Assembly: GCF_030271165.1 (NCBI RefSeq)
Contig: NZ_JASSZH010000021.1
Coordinates: 1 to 64,000 of the forward strand
Reading direction: 5' to 3'
Length of the DNA stretch: 64,000 nt
Source of the DNA: Psychromicrobium xiongbiense
Lineage (GTDB): Bacteria > Actinomycetota > Actinomycetes > Actinomycetales > Micrococcaceae
Made by a program: the position numbers and the translations under genes. Below the pieces are notes generated by a model. The model had not been told where the DNA came from. It did no database searches and was given only the letters and a program-made list of their open reading frames with translations. This document shows, one piece after another, positions 9,526 through 24,500 of the stretch; position 1 is the first letter of the stretch; each line of letters begins with the position of its first letter.

Positions 9526-10322
9526 CTGGCCGCCTCAATGCTGATCTGAGGGTCGGTGCTGGTGCTGCGCTCTGGGTCCGAGGCCGGCACCGGCGCTGGC
9601 GGAGCGGGCCAGGGTTTGAGGACCGGGAGCTCGACGGCGTCCGCTGCGGCACTGGCGCTGACCTGGCCGACCGGCTGCCGCCCGGCCAGCCAGGCGGCAA
9701 TATCGGTCAGCATCCCGGTGATGACGATGGTCTTACCGGAGACATTGCCATTTGTCAGGACCAGAGGCTGCCGGCCCAGCGGCTGGATGAGCAAGCGGGT
9801 CTTCTCCGGAACCCGCGCCTCCAGGAAGTCGATCAAAGTCAGCGAGAAGGCCTCGCTGAAGTCATTGCTGGTGTAGCCGATCGCCAGGTCCGCGTGGTGC
9901 AGCAGAAGTTCACGGGCCATGGCACCCAGCACGCCGGAGACCGGTCCGTTCCAGAATGCCGTGGGCAGGGCAAGGTCCCCCTCATTCAGGGTGGAGACCG
10001 CGGCGTTGAGGCGATCGAACGCCTGGCGGACCTCTGCCTCCAGGGCGGGCTGCTCCAGCGCAGCGATCCGGGAGATATCCGCGTTGCGCCCGTCCGCGCC
10101 GCCGTCGTACATCACCACCTGCTCATGGCGCAGGGCATACTCGAGCTGACTTGCCACCGCATGGCTCACCCCTCGCAGATGAGCCAGCACATGCGCGCGG
10201 GTCCATCCCGGCAGGACGGAGGGTTCGCGCACGGCGGCCTCCGGTGCGGCTGCCAGCCAATCGAGAATGCTGTGGGCAGAGGCGAGCGATTCGGCAACAA
10301 CGGGCAAGTCGGTGACAGTCAT
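9522..10322 (-). CDS. Maleylpyruvate isomerase-type (DinB-fold) mycothiol-dependent family protein
   Basis: A 266-residue protein of the TIGR03083/MDMPI-type family. The N-terminal ~160 residues are a DinB-like four-helix bundle with the family landmarks LPGWTRAHVLAHL and ELLLHHADL, whose histidines would bind metal. A smaller C-terminal domain (~170-240) follows, ending in a Pro/Ala-rich tail. Members use mycothiol, the actinobacterial thiol, for isomerase or conjugation reactions, but most are uncharacterised. It overlaps the M20 peptidase gene by ATGA, which might link the pair in thiol-conjugate turnover; that link is inference. Confidence 0.78.
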   Translation of the reverse strand: MTVTDLPVVAESLASAHSILDWLAAAPEAAVREPSVLPGWTRAHVLAHLRGVSHAVASQLEYALRHEQVVMYDGGADGRNADISRIAALEQPALEAEVRQAFDRLNAAVSTLNEGDLALPTAFWNGPVSGVLGAMARELLLHHADLAIGYTSNDFSEAFSLTLIDFLEARVPEKTRLLIQPLGRQPLVLTNGNVSGKTIVITGMLTDIAAWLAGRQPVGQVSASAAADAVELPVLKPWPAPPAPVPASDPERSTSTDPQISIEAAR

Positions 10323-10368
10323 ACGCCGATCCTACGTCCGGGCCGTGGGTCTGAGCTGTCCATACACC

Positions 10369-10429
10369 GACGGGCCGTCAGATGAGGCGAGTTAGACAGC
10401 TGCTAACTCACCTCATCTGACGGCCCGTC
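10369..10429. terminator. Long perfect hairpin after the arg cluster
   Basis: A 19-bp perfect stem (10369-10387 with 10411-10429) continues, after one mismatch, into a further 7-bp stem and a 7-nt loop. It lies 18 nt beyond the argH stop and upstream of the next minus-strand gene. No U-tract follows on either strand. I read it as the end of the argGH transcript, though it could instead protect the 3' end. Confidence 0.65.
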
Positions 10430-10446
10430 ACGATCTCAAAGGATGT

Positions 10447-13097
<2,651 letters not shown>

Positions 13098-13131
13098 CTT
13101 TTGTCCTTTCACAGCACAACACACACGTAAA

Positions 13132-13147
13132 GCATTCAATAATTCAC
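13132..13147. promoter_or_regulatory. Possible ARG box upstream of argG
   Basis: GCATTCAATAATTCAC carries two ATTCA-type half-sites in an AT-rich patch 35-50 nt upstream of the argG start. ArgR operators in other bacteria are built on GAAT/ATTC half-sites. The spacing is not ideal, so this is only suggestive. It lies in the only sizeable gap of the arg cluster. Confidence 0.35.
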
Positions 13148-13185
13148 ACTTGAGGTCCGGCAGCCTGGTTCAGGTTGCCGGGTCA

Positions 13186-15969
<2,784 letters not shown>

Positions 15970-15973
<4 letters not shown>

Positions 15974-16932
15974 GCCGGTGCCTCTTCGTGGGAGTCAAGT
16001 TCGTGGGAGTCAAGGTGGTTCTCAGAGCTGTCCGGGAACACCTGGGTGCCATTGCCAGCTGCGGTGAACATCTCCACCAGCATGGAATGTGCCACCCGGC
16101 CGTCCACCACCGAGGCACTCTCCACTCCGCCCTCAACCGCCGCGAGACAGGCCTGCATTTTGGGGATCATTCCGGAGGCCAGGCTCGGCAGCAGTTCCCT
16201 CAGCTCGCTCACGCTCAGCGCGCTGATCAGCGAATCACGGTCCGGCCAGTTCCGGTAGAGGCCCTCGACGTCGGTCAGGATGACCAGGCGGGAGGCCTGA
16301 AGTGCAATGGCCAGAGCCGCTGCTGCGGTATCGGCATTGACGTTGAGCACGCTCGCGGCGTTGCCGACCTCCGGTGCCACCGTGGAAATCACCGGGATCC
16401 GCCCGGCCTCGAGCAGGTCAAGGATCGAGCCAGGGTTGACCCGCACCACCTCGCCGACCTGCCCCAGATCCACCTCTTCGCCATCGACCACGGTGCCGAC
16501 CCGCTCGGCCTGCAGCAGGCCACCGTCTTCACCGGAAAGACCCACGGCATAGCGACCGTGGGCGTTGATCAGGCCGACCAGTTCCCGGCCCACCTGACCG
16601 GTCAGCACCATCCGCACCACATCCATGGCCTCCGGGGTGGTAACCCGCAGGCCGCCACGGAACTCGGATTCAATCCCTAGCCGGGACAGCATGGCGTTGA
16701 TCTGCGGGCCGCCGCCGTGGACCACGACGGGCTTGAGCCCCACATGACGCAAGAACACCATGTCCTCGGCAAAAGCCTGGCGCAGCTCCTCGCTCACCAT
16801 GGCGTTGCCGCCGTATTTGACCACGACGACGGTGCCCGCGAACCGCTGGATCCAGGGCAGCGCTTCAATCAGAATGGCGGCCTTGTCCTGGGCGGAATTC
16901 TGCTGGGCTGAATGGTTCTGATGTTTGGTCAT
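15970..16932 (-). CDS. argB: Acetylglutamate kinase
   Basis: Phosphorylates N-acetylglutamate, usually the arginine-feedback step of the pathway. The amino acid kinase landmarks [21 protein letters not shown] and NVNADTAA are present. The 320-residue reading starts at ATG 16932, which overlaps the argJ stop by 4 nt; the frame stays open further upstream but that part lies inside argJ. The C-terminus ends with the tandem motif [10 protein letters not shown], encoded by an exact 15-bp duplication (15985-16014) placed after the kinase fold. No ribosome binding site is obvious, so translation probably depends on argJ. Confidence 0.95.
15985..16014 (-). repeat. Exact 15-bp tandem duplication at the argB C-terminus
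   Basis: TTCGTGGGAGTCAAG occurs twice in a row (15985-15999 and 16000-16014). It encodes LDSHE twice near the end of ArgB. The reading frame is preserved and the kinase domain is untouched. Confidence 0.9.
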
Positions 16933-18164
16933 GAGGAATACGCGCTGTTCTCGTGGACGTAGTCGTGCGTCAGGTCGTTGGTCCAGAGGGTGGCTTCCGC
17001 CTGGCCCGCTTTGAGGTTGATCTCCACCAGCACCTGGCGGCCACTGAGGTCCACCCCATCGCGGGGATCCCCGATGCCACCATTGCGGCAGATCTGCACG
17101 CCGTTGATCGACACGTCCAGCTGATCGGCATCGTAGGCGGCCCGCTCCACCGGAACGGTTCCCACCGCGGAGAGTACCCGGCCCCAGTTGGGATCCTGAC
17201 CAAAGATGGCGGTCTTGAAGAGATTGGAACGGCCCACCGCGCGGTTGACCTCCATCGCCTCCGCCTCGGAAACAGCGTTGAAGGTGCGGATCGAAATCTC
17301 GTGGCTGGCGCCTTCGGCATCGGCGATCAGTGCCTGGGCCAGCTCGGTGCATACCGCGGTGAGTGCGCTCTGGAACTCCTGCGGGTTCGGGATCAGGCCG
17401 GAGGCTCCGGAGGCCATGAGAATCACGGTGTCGTTAGTGGACATGCAGCCATCGGAATCCGCCCGGTCAAAACTGAGCCGGGTGGCTTCCCGCAGGGAGG
17501 CGTCCAGAGCCTCCGGTTCCAGGACGGCGTCCGTGGTGAGCACCACCAGCATGGTGGCCAGCGCCGGGGCCAGCATGCCGGCGCCCTTCGCCATACCGCC
17601 CACGCTCCAGCCTGCCGGGCTGGTCCACTGCGCCTGCTTGCTCACCGTGTCCGTGGTCATCATCGCCTGGGCGGCCTGCGCACCGCCATCGGCGGCCAGT
17701 GACCCGGCAGCCTCGGTGGCGCCTGCCAGCACTTTGTCCATGGGGAGCTGCTCGCCGATCAGGCCGGTGGAGCAGACCAGGACGTCCCCTGCGGACACGC
17801 CCAGCAGCTCGGCAACCTTCTCCGCAGTGGCGTGTGTGTTCTGAAAGCCTTCAGCGCCCGTGCAGGCGTTCGCGCCGCCGGAGTTGAGCACCACGGCATC
17901 CGCCCGGCCGTCGCCCACCACGGTGCGGGACCAGTGGACGGGAGCCGCAGCCACCCGGTTGCTGGTGAACACCGCAGCAGCGGCATGCAGCGGGCCGTCA
18001 TTGACCACCAGAGCGACATCCGGCTTCCCGGTGCTCTTGAGCCCGGCGACGACGCCTGCGGCACGGAAGCCTGCGGCAGCGGTGACGCCGGTTTTCCCTG
18101 CTTTTCCTGCTGGAAGTTCTGCTGATTCTGGCTGTTCGACTGATTCAGGCGAGACGGAATTCAC
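16929..18164 (-). CDS. argJ: Bifunctional glutamate N-acetyltransferase / ornithine acetyltransferase
   Basis: Recycles the acetyl group from acetylornithine to glutamate and can also make N-acetylglutamate, which explains why no argA or argE is needed here. The proenzyme self-cleaves before a threonine; the site lies in [16 protein letters not shown] near residue 195. At 411 residues it is normal. I chose GTG 18164 because AGGAG sits 7 nt upstream and the codon overlaps the argC stop as GTGA. A short Pro/Glu/Ala/Gly-rich segment precedes the enzyme fold. Confidence 0.95.
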   Translation of the reverse strand: MNSVSPESVEQPESAELPAGKAGKTGVTAAAGFRAAGVVAGLKSTGKPDVALVVNDGPLHAAAAVFTSNRVAAAPVHWSRTVVGDGRADAVVLNSGGANACTGAEGFQNTHATAEKVAELLGVSAGDVLVCSTGLIGEQLPMDKVLAGATEAAGSLAADGGAQAAQAMMTTDTVSKQAQWTSPAGWSVGGMAKGAGMLAPALATMLVVLTTDAVLEPEALDASLREATRLSFDRADSDGCMSTNDTVILMASGASGLIPNPQEFQSALTAVCTELAQALIADAEGASHEISIRTFNAVSEAEAMEVNRAVGRSNLFKTAIFGQDPNWGRVLSAVGTVPVERAAYDADQLDVSINGVQICRNGGIGDPRDGVDLSGRQVLVEINLKAGQAEATLWTNDLTHDYVHENSAYSS

Positions 18165-19201
18165 GGGGCCACTCCTAGTGTGGTCAGGCCGAGGTTCTCC
18201 GGGAATCCCAGCGCAATATTCATGGACTGCACGGCGCCGCCTGCGGTGCCTTTCACCAGGTTGTCGATCACGGAACAGACCACCACCCGGCCGGTCCGCG
18301 CATCGTAGGCCACCTGAAGGGCCACATAGTTGGAGCCGACGACGGACTTGGTGCTGGGCCACTGGCCCTCTGGCAGGACGTGGATGAAGTCCTCACCGTC
18401 ATAGGCGTCGAGCCAGATCTGGCGGATCGCTGCGGCGTCGAGGCCAGCGTGTTCAGGCCGGAGCCGGGCGGTGGCCGTGGTGAGGATACCCCGGCTCATC
18501 GGCGCCAGCGTCGGCGTGAAGGAGACCGTGACCGGCTGGCCGGAGACCTGGCTGAGGCCCTGTTCGATCTCCGGGGTGTGCCGGTGGACGCCGCCTACAC
18601 CGTAGGGCGTCATGGTTCCCATCACCTCAGAGCCGAGCAGATGCGGTTTGAGCGACTTGCCGGCACCGGACGTGCCGGAGGCGGAGACGATGACGACATC
18701 CTGGGGCTCCAGCACACCCGCGGCAAATCCGGGGGTCAGTGCCAGCAGGGCGCTCGTCGGGTAGCAGCCGGGCACCGCGATCCGTGTGGCGCCCTTCAGC
18801 TTCCGGCGCTGACCCGGCAACTCCGGAAGACCATAGGGCCAGGTGCCGGAATGCGGCGAACCATAGAACTCTTCCCAGGCCCGCGGGTCGCTGAGCCGGT
18901 GGTCTGCACCCGCATCCACGACCAGCGTCTCCGGCGGCAGCTGAGCGGCGATGGCACCCGAGGCCCCGTGCGGCAAGGCCAGGAACACGACGTCATGCCC
19001 TGCCAGGTTCTCCACCGTGGTCTCTTCCAGCAGGCGGTCGGCCAGTGTCAGCAAATGCGGCTGCAACTGCCCCAGGCGCGCGCCCGCATTGGAGTGTGCG
19101 GTGATGGCGCCGATGCGCACCTCAGGATGGTTGGCCAGCAGCCGAAGGAGCTCTCCCCCGGCATATCCACTGGCTCCGGAGACAGCCACAGAAATCGTCA
19201 T
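18161..19201 (-). CDS. argC: N-acetyl-gamma-glutamyl-phosphate reductase
   Basis: NADPH-dependent reduction of N-acetylglutamyl phosphate to the semialdehyde. The nucleotide-binding [14 protein letters not shown] is at the N-terminus and the catalytic Cys is in AVPGCYPTS near residue 145. It is 346 residues from ATG 19201; an in-frame GTG at 19207 is the alternative. No ribosome binding site precedes the ATG, but a -10 TAGACT ends 6 nt before it, so the mRNA is probably leaderless. It is the first gene of the coupled argCJBDFR run. Confidence 0.94.
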   Translation of the reverse strand: MTISVAVSGASGYAGGELLRLLANHPEVRIGAITAHSNAGARLGQLQPHLLTLADRLLEETTVENLAGHDVVFLALPHGASGAIAAQLPPETLVVDAGADHRLSDPRAWEEFYGSPHSGTWPYGLPELPGQRRKLKGATRIAVPGCYPTSALLALTPGFAAGVLEPQDVVIVSASGTSGAGKSLKPHLLGSEVMGTMTPYGVGGVHRHTPEIEQGLSQVSGQPVTVSFTPTLAPMSRGILTTATARLRPEHAGLDAAAIRQIWLDAYDGEDFIHVLPEGQWPSTKSVVGSNYVALQVAYDARTGRVVVCSVIDNLVKGTAGGAVQSMNIALGFPENLGLTTLGVAP

Positions 19202-19207
19202 GATCAC

Positions 19208-19249
19208 AGTCTAGCTGTAAATATGCATCACTGTAAATTATTATGCATC
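19208..19249 (-). promoter_or_regulatory. argC promoter with two ARG boxes
   Basis: On the minus strand, -35 TTTACA (19232-19237) and -10 TAGACT (19208-19213) are separated by 18 nt. On the plus strand CTGTAAATATGCATC (19215-19229) and CTGTAAATTATTATGCATC (19231-19249) are tandem related sites covering the promoter, about two helical turns apart. They resemble actinobacterial ArgR operators. The left part of the second box overlaps the last codons of the upstream gene. Confidence 0.7.
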
Positions 19250-20181
19250 GGTGTTTCTGGCTGCGTCGGGGATTCAACGACCGTGGGAATGTATACCGGG
19301 CTTCCGGTGCCGTTGTCCTGCGTGAAGCTGAATCCGGCCGATTGCGGCATCGTTCCGGCCGGGACCTGCCACACATCAGCATCCCGCCAGGAGAGGGTGA
19401 CCATGCCGGGCGCATCGGGCGCTTCCTGCCATGGCACGGCGGCCGCTATCCCCTGCCCCTTCCAGTCCCGACTGACCAGCCGCTTCGTCAGCACCAGCCC
19501 TGCGCCATCGCGCATTTGGTAAGGAAACACCCCGGTTCCGGCAAGGAGCGCATCAGTACGACCCCAGGTCGTGGCGGGTACCGCGGCCATCAGCCCGGCG
19601 AGCACGGTCGCCACCGTCGCCATCGTGCCGGTGTCCAGATCCGCCATCCCGTAGGCGAGAACGACTCCGGCACGGATGACGACGGCATTCACCGGGGGCA
19701 GCTGATCCAGCCAGGCCAGAACCTCGGGTTGCAGCAGATCGGTGGCGAAGGCGGGAACGAAGCCTTCGACGGTCCAGCGACCCGCCTGGCCCAGCGGTGG
19801 CAGCCGGAGGCCGTGGTCGCGCCCGGGCCCACTGGAATCGACCAGACGGATCTCCGGCAGGGACGCCGGGAGCTGCACCCAGAGCACGTTGGTCTGCTTG
19901 CGATCGCCAAACTTCGATCCGCTATTCGTCGAGTTGTGGGCATAACCCACCAGCCGCGCAGCCTCAAACTGCCGGTCATCCAGGACGCCGTTCACCACAT
20001 CGGCCAGGCCTATCGGCCAGATGGGTCCTGTCATCCGAGCCAGCCGGAAGGACGCTTCGCAGATCTCCTGGGCCGGCGCGGGAGCAGCGTCGTGCCAGGT
20101 CCAGCCTCGTGCCTCCACCTGGGCCTGAAGCGCACGACGACGCTGTTCAGCCTCAGCTCGCTCGCGTTGTCCGAACACCAT
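19228..20181 (-). CDS. Hypothetical protein
   Basis: A 317-residue soluble protein that I do not recognise. It starts with a charged helical segment (MVFGQRERAEAEQRRRALQAQ), then mixes Trp-rich stretches (RGWTWHD, GPIWPIGLAD) with a hydrophobic small-residue stretch near residues 205-230. It has no signal peptide or recognisable catalytic motif. The 3' end runs into the argC operator. I prefer ATG 20181, which has AGAGG 9 nt upstream; ATG 20190 is the alternative. A leader of about 290 nt with strong hairpins precedes it, so its expression may be controlled at the RNA level. Confidence 0.75.
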   Translation of the reverse strand: MVFGQRERAEAEQRRRALQAQVEARGWTWHDAAPAPAQEICEASFRLARMTGPIWPIGLADVVNGVLDDRQFEAARLVGYAHNSTNSGSKFGDRKQTNVLWVQLPASLPEIRLVDSSGPGRDHGLRLPPLGQAGRWTVEGFVPAFATDLLQPEVLAWLDQLPPVNAVVIRAGVVLAYGMADLDTGTMATVATVLAGLMAAVPATTWGRTDALLAGTGVFPYQMRDGAGLVLTKRLVSRDWKGQGIAAAVPWQEAPDAPGMVTLSWRDADVWQVPAGTMPQSAGFSFTQDNGTGSPVYIPTVVESPTQPETPMHNNLQ

Positions 20182-20233
20182 GAACGCCATCCTCTCACTT
20201 CAGGGGTTCCTACGGCCCAGGGATGGTGGTTCA

Positions 20234-20435
20234 GCATTGGGTGGGCGTTCCGCGGCGTATTTTCACCCACCCGATGCCGGACTACCATCCCAGGCGCCGG
20301 CCGGGTCCAGGCCAAAAGCTCACCCGAGTCGCGTCAAGGTTTTAAGCAGTTACCGGCCCCTCCGTCACGTGCAATCCCCGGGGTTTGGCGGTTCCTTCCG
20401 CGCAGGCAGGAAGTAAGTGCTTAAAACTCTGACGC
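20234..20435 (-). ncRNA. Putative structured leader or small RNA
   Basis: The 380-nt divergent gap holds two strong pairings. A 12-bp stem with one G-U pair joins 20234-20245 to 20266-20277. A larger domain joins 20331-20335 to 20431-20435 (GCGTC/GACGC), then 20339-20348 to 20418-20427 (10 bp), then 20350-20353 to 20413-20416. It encloses two smaller stems, so it looks like a three-way junction. A minus-strand promoter lies just upstream (20483-20511). I do not recognise a known riboswitch or RNA family. It could be a leader of the minus-strand gene or an independent RNA. Confidence 0.5.
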
Positions 20436-20482
20436 CGCGCACCGGCGCGCAGCCCACCCCCTCGGATGTGACTTACCCGGCA

Positions 20483-20511
20483 TCGATAATCGCTCCCTCG
20501 CTGGGCTTCAA
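20483..20511 (-). promoter_or_regulatory. Candidate promoter for the structured leader
   Basis: On the minus strand -35 TTGAAG (20506-20511), a 17-nt spacer and -10 TATCGA (20483-20488). Transcription would begin about 20476 and pass through the hairpin region at 20435-20234 before reaching the minus-strand gene. Confidence 0.45.
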
Positions 20512-20572
20512 CCACTAGCATGGGACCGTACCAAGTACCTGCCCGACGCACGTGAACCACAGGAGCGCGAGC

Positions 20573-21535
20573 TTGAAAGCGATAGTCGCCACGACCCACG
20601 GCGGGCCGGAGGTCCTCCATCTCGACGAGGTCGCCACCCCGATCCCTGGTCCGGGAGAATTGCTCATCCAGGTTGCTGCTGCGGGGGTGAATTTCATTGA
20701 GACCTATCAGCGTGAAGGCATTTACCCCACCCCCTTGCCCTTCACTCCCGGAGCCGAGGCGGCCGGCATCGTGGTCACAGTGGGCGAGGGCGTGGAAGGA
20801 TTCGCCCCCGGCGACCGGGTGGCCACTGCCGAAGCGAGCAAGACCTACGCGGAATATGCGCTGATCCCCCAGGACAAAGCCCTTCCGGTACCCGATGGCC
20901 TGGATCTGACGACGGCCGCAGCCCTCCCGCTGCAAGGCATGACCGCCCACTATCTGATGAATTCCACCTTCCCGGTACAGCCAGGCCAGACCGTACTCAG
21001 CCATGCCGGGGCCGGTGGCGTCGGGCTGCTGCTGACCCAGCTGCTCAAGGCGCGTGGCGCCACCGTGATCACCACGGTCTCCACGCAGGAGAAGGAGGCA
21101 CTGGCTCGGGCAGCCGGGGCCGACCATGTGCTGGGATACCAGGACTTTGCCCCGCAGGTCCGCGAGCTCACCGGGGGGCACGGCGTCGATGTGGTGTTCG
21201 ATGGCGTCGGCCAGACCACCTTTGACGGCTCGCTGGAATCGCTCGCCACCCGTGGCATGCTGGTGCTCTATGGGGCGGCCTCCGGCCCGGTCCCAGCAGT
21301 GGATCCCCAGCGGCTCAACCGTGGTGGCTCGCTCTACCTCACCCGACCGACGCTGGGCTCCTATCTGTTGACACCGGAGGAACGTCGGTGGCGCTCCTCC
21401 GAGGTTTTCGAGGCCGCCGCCAACGGCACGTTGTCCGTCCGCATCGGTGGCAGCTACCCGCTGGCGGATGCTGCCGACGCCCATCGTGACCTGCAGGCCC
21501 GCGCCACCACCGGAAAGCTCGTCCTGATTCCATGA
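20573..21535 (+). CDS. NADPH:quinone oxidoreductase / zinc-type alcohol dehydrogenase family
   Basis: Medium-chain dehydrogenase/reductase of the QOR group, about 320 residues. The N-terminal GroES-like domain (TTHGGPEVL, AAGVNFIETYQREG) and the Rossmann segment HAGAGGVGLLLTQLLKARGA are clear. The structural-zinc cysteines of true alcohol dehydrogenases are absent, as in QOR. It probably reduces quinones or enones with NADPH. I chose TTG 20573 because AGGAG lies 7 nt upstream and it gives the usual family start KAIVAT; an ATG at 20552 lacks this. The stop overlaps the NRPS start by ATGA, so both are probably coexpressed. Confidence 0.9.
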   Translation: MKAIVATTHGGPEVLHLDEVATPIPGPGELLIQVAAAGVNFIETYQREGIYPTPLPFTPGAEAAGIVVTVGEGVEGFAPGDRVATAEASKTYAEYALIPQDKALPVPDGLDLTTAAALPLQGMTAHYLMNSTFPVQPGQTVLSHAGAGGVGLLLTQLLKARGATVITTVSTQEKEALARAAGADHVLGYQDFAPQVRELTGGHGVDVVFDGVGQTTFDGSLESLATRGMLVLYGAASGPVPAVDPQRLNRGGSLYLTRPTLGSYLLTPEERRWRSSEVFEAAANGTLSVRIGGSYPLADAADAHRDLQARATTGKLVLIP

Positions 21536-24500
21536 GCGAGCCCGTGTACGCCCCGCAGCTGCCCGGAAGCGCTTCAACTCCGCCGGAGCGGACGCTGATC
21601 CAGATCCTGCACAGCACCGCTCAATCATTCCCGGACGCTTCCGCCCTGGACGACGGCGAGCGCTGCCTCGGCTATGCCGAGTTGTTGCGCGAGGTGAACC
21701 GCTATGCGCAGAAGCTGCATCGGGCTGGTCTGGGCGCCGGGGACAAGATCGGCGTGCGGATCCCCTCCGGCACCGCAGAACTGTACCTGGCCATTCTGGC
21801 GGTGCTTGCCATCGGAGCGGCTTACGTGCCGGTCGATGCCGACGACCCCGACGAGCGCGCCAAACTTGTCTTTTCCGAGGCGAAGGTGGCAGGCATCCTG
21901 CACGCCGCGAGCGATGAGGATGACGGCATCATCGCCGCCCCCGGCAGACCAAAGCCCTTCCCGGCACCGCGTAACCCCACCCCGGATGACGACTCCTGGG
22001 TGATCTTTACCTCCGGCTCCACGGGCACCCCGAAGGGCGTCGCCGTCTCCCACCGTTCCTCGGCGGCCTTTGTCGATGCCGAGGCGCGACTTTTCCTGCA
22101 GAACCCGGACAGTGCGGCAGGCGGCCCGATCGGCCCGCAGGACCGGGTGTTGGCCGGCCTGTCCGTGGCCTTCGATGCCTCCTGCGAGGAAATGTGGCTG
22201 GCCTGGCGGCACGGCGCCTGTCTGGTCCCCGCGCCCCGCTCACTGGTGCGTAGCGGCATGGACCTTGGCCCGTGGCTGATCAATCACGGGATCACGGTGG
22301 TCTCCACGGTGCCCACCCTGGCCGCGCTGTGGCCCGCCGAGGCTCTGGAGAATGTCAGGCTGCTGATCTTCGGCGGGGAGGCCTGCCCGCCGGAGCTGGC
22401 GGACCGGCTGGCCGTCGAGGACCGCGAGGTCTGGAACACCTATGGGCCTACCGAGGCGACTGTCGTCGCCTGCGCCGCCCCTCTGGAGGGCGGGTACCTC
22501 GGGCATTCAGAGACGAACCCCATCCGGATCGGTCTGCCGCTCGACGGCTGGGACCTTGCCGTCGTCGATGCCGCCGGGGTTCCGGTAGCCGCGGGTGAGG
22601 TGGGCGAGCTGATCATCGGGGGCGTAGGCCTGGCCCGTTACCTCGATCCGGCCAAGGACGCCGAAAAGTATGCGGCGATGCCCAGCCTCGGCTGGCAGCG
22701 CGCCTATCGCAGCGGTGATCTGGTGCGCTATGAACCGGCCGGCCTGGTGTTCATGGGTCGCGCCGATGAACAGGTCAAACTGGGCGGGCGCCGCATAGAA
22801 CTCGGGGAGATCGACGCCGCACTGCAGGCTCTGGACGGTGTCGCCGGTGCCGCTGCTGCCGTCAAGACCACGGCGGCAGGCAATCAGATCCTGGTTGGAT
22901 ACCTGGTGCCAGCCGCCGGAACCGTCCCGGATACCACCCTCTTCCGCACGGCCCTGGCCACCGAGCTTCCCGCTCCGCTGATCCCGCTGCTGGCCGTGGT
23001 CGACACGCTTCCCACCAAGACCAGCGGCAAGGTGGATCGCCAGGCACTCCCCTGGCCGCTTCCCGGTTCTGACAGCGCCGACGACGGTGCGCCGGCAGGC
23101 GACCTGGCCGAGGACGAGCGCTGGGTCCTGGAGCAATGGAACGCTGTTCTGGGCGGCTCGGCCAGGAATCTCGATGCGGACTTCTTCGCGCTCGGCGGCG
23201 GCTCGCTCGCCGCGGCCCAGCTGGTCTCTGCACTCCGGGTCCGCTACCCCACCGTGACAGTGGCCGACATCTACGCCCACCCGCGTGTCGGTGCCCTGCT
23301 GGAGTTGGCCCGCACCCACGCACCGCGCCTCGGCGCAGTCGCCGTGGAACGCACCGTCCGCCGGACGGCCCGACGCTCCCAGGTCTTCCAGACGCTGATG
23401 GGCATTCCACTGCACATCCTGGTGGCCATGCGCTGGCTGACCTACCTGATGGCGCTGAACAACCTGCTGCCGTGGTTCCTCACCGGCCACGGTGGAGACA
23501 CTGCATCGGGCTGGTGGGGCCCGGCCGTGAGCTGGTGGTGGGTGCTGGCCAGCTGGCTGGTCTTCGTCAGCCCCTGGGGCCGGATGGGGATCTCGATCGC
23601 TGCAGCCCGCATTCTGCTCAAAGACGTCACACCCGGGGTGTACCCACGCAGCGGTCGGGTGCATCTGCGGCTCTGGCTGGCCCAGCAGATTGCCGATCAC
23701 GCCCAGGCGGTGTCGCTGTCCAGTGCCCCATGGGTCACCCACTATGCCCGCGCCCTGGGAGCCCGGATTGGCAAGGATGTTAGCCTGCACTCGGTTCCCC
23801 CGGTCACCGGCATGCTCCGGCTGGGTGATGGTTCCTCCATTGAACCGGAGGTGGACCTGTCAGGCTGGTGGATTGACGGCGATGACGTCCACATCGGTGA
23901 GATCTCGGTCGGAGCGAATGCCACGGTCGGGGCGCGCAGCACCCTGATGCCCGGCGCCCGCGTCGGTAAGGGTGCGCAGGTGGCTGCGGGCTCTGCCGTT
24001 CTGGGCAAGGTCCGGGCAGGCCAGCTTTTCTCCGGCTCTCCCGCTCAACGGGTCGGCAAGGCCCGGCCGGACTGGCCGGAGGCACCGCACCGGAGCAACC
24101 GTCTCTGGCTGGTCATCTATGCCTGCGCTTCCACCGCTCTGGCCATGATCCCGTTCCTCGCCGCCGCACTGAGCGCCTGGGTGGGGCTGCGCCTGGCGCA
24201 GCTGTGGTTGCCGGCAGGCTCCCCTGCCACCGCGCTCCACGAGCTCTACCCGCAGCTCCTGTTGGCTGTCCCGTTGGCCGCCATCGTCTGGTTCCTGAGC
24301 CTCATGGTGCTGATCGGAGTGACCGTGCGGCTGCTCGGCATCGGCCTGCGTGAAGGCTTCCACCCCGTGCTCAGCCGGGTCGGCTGGCAGGTCTGGGCCA
24401 CCGAGCGGGTACTGGATCTGGCCCGGGACCTGCTCTTCCCGATCTACGCCTCGCTGTTCACCCCGGTGTGGCTGCGGCTGCTCGGCGCCACGATCGGCAA

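Noticed and set aside
20331..20435. The folded RNA as 6S, SRP or tmRNA
   Set aside because: It lacks the conserved core sequences of SRP and tmRNA, and the branched fold differs from the single long hairpin of 6S, so the identity stays open.
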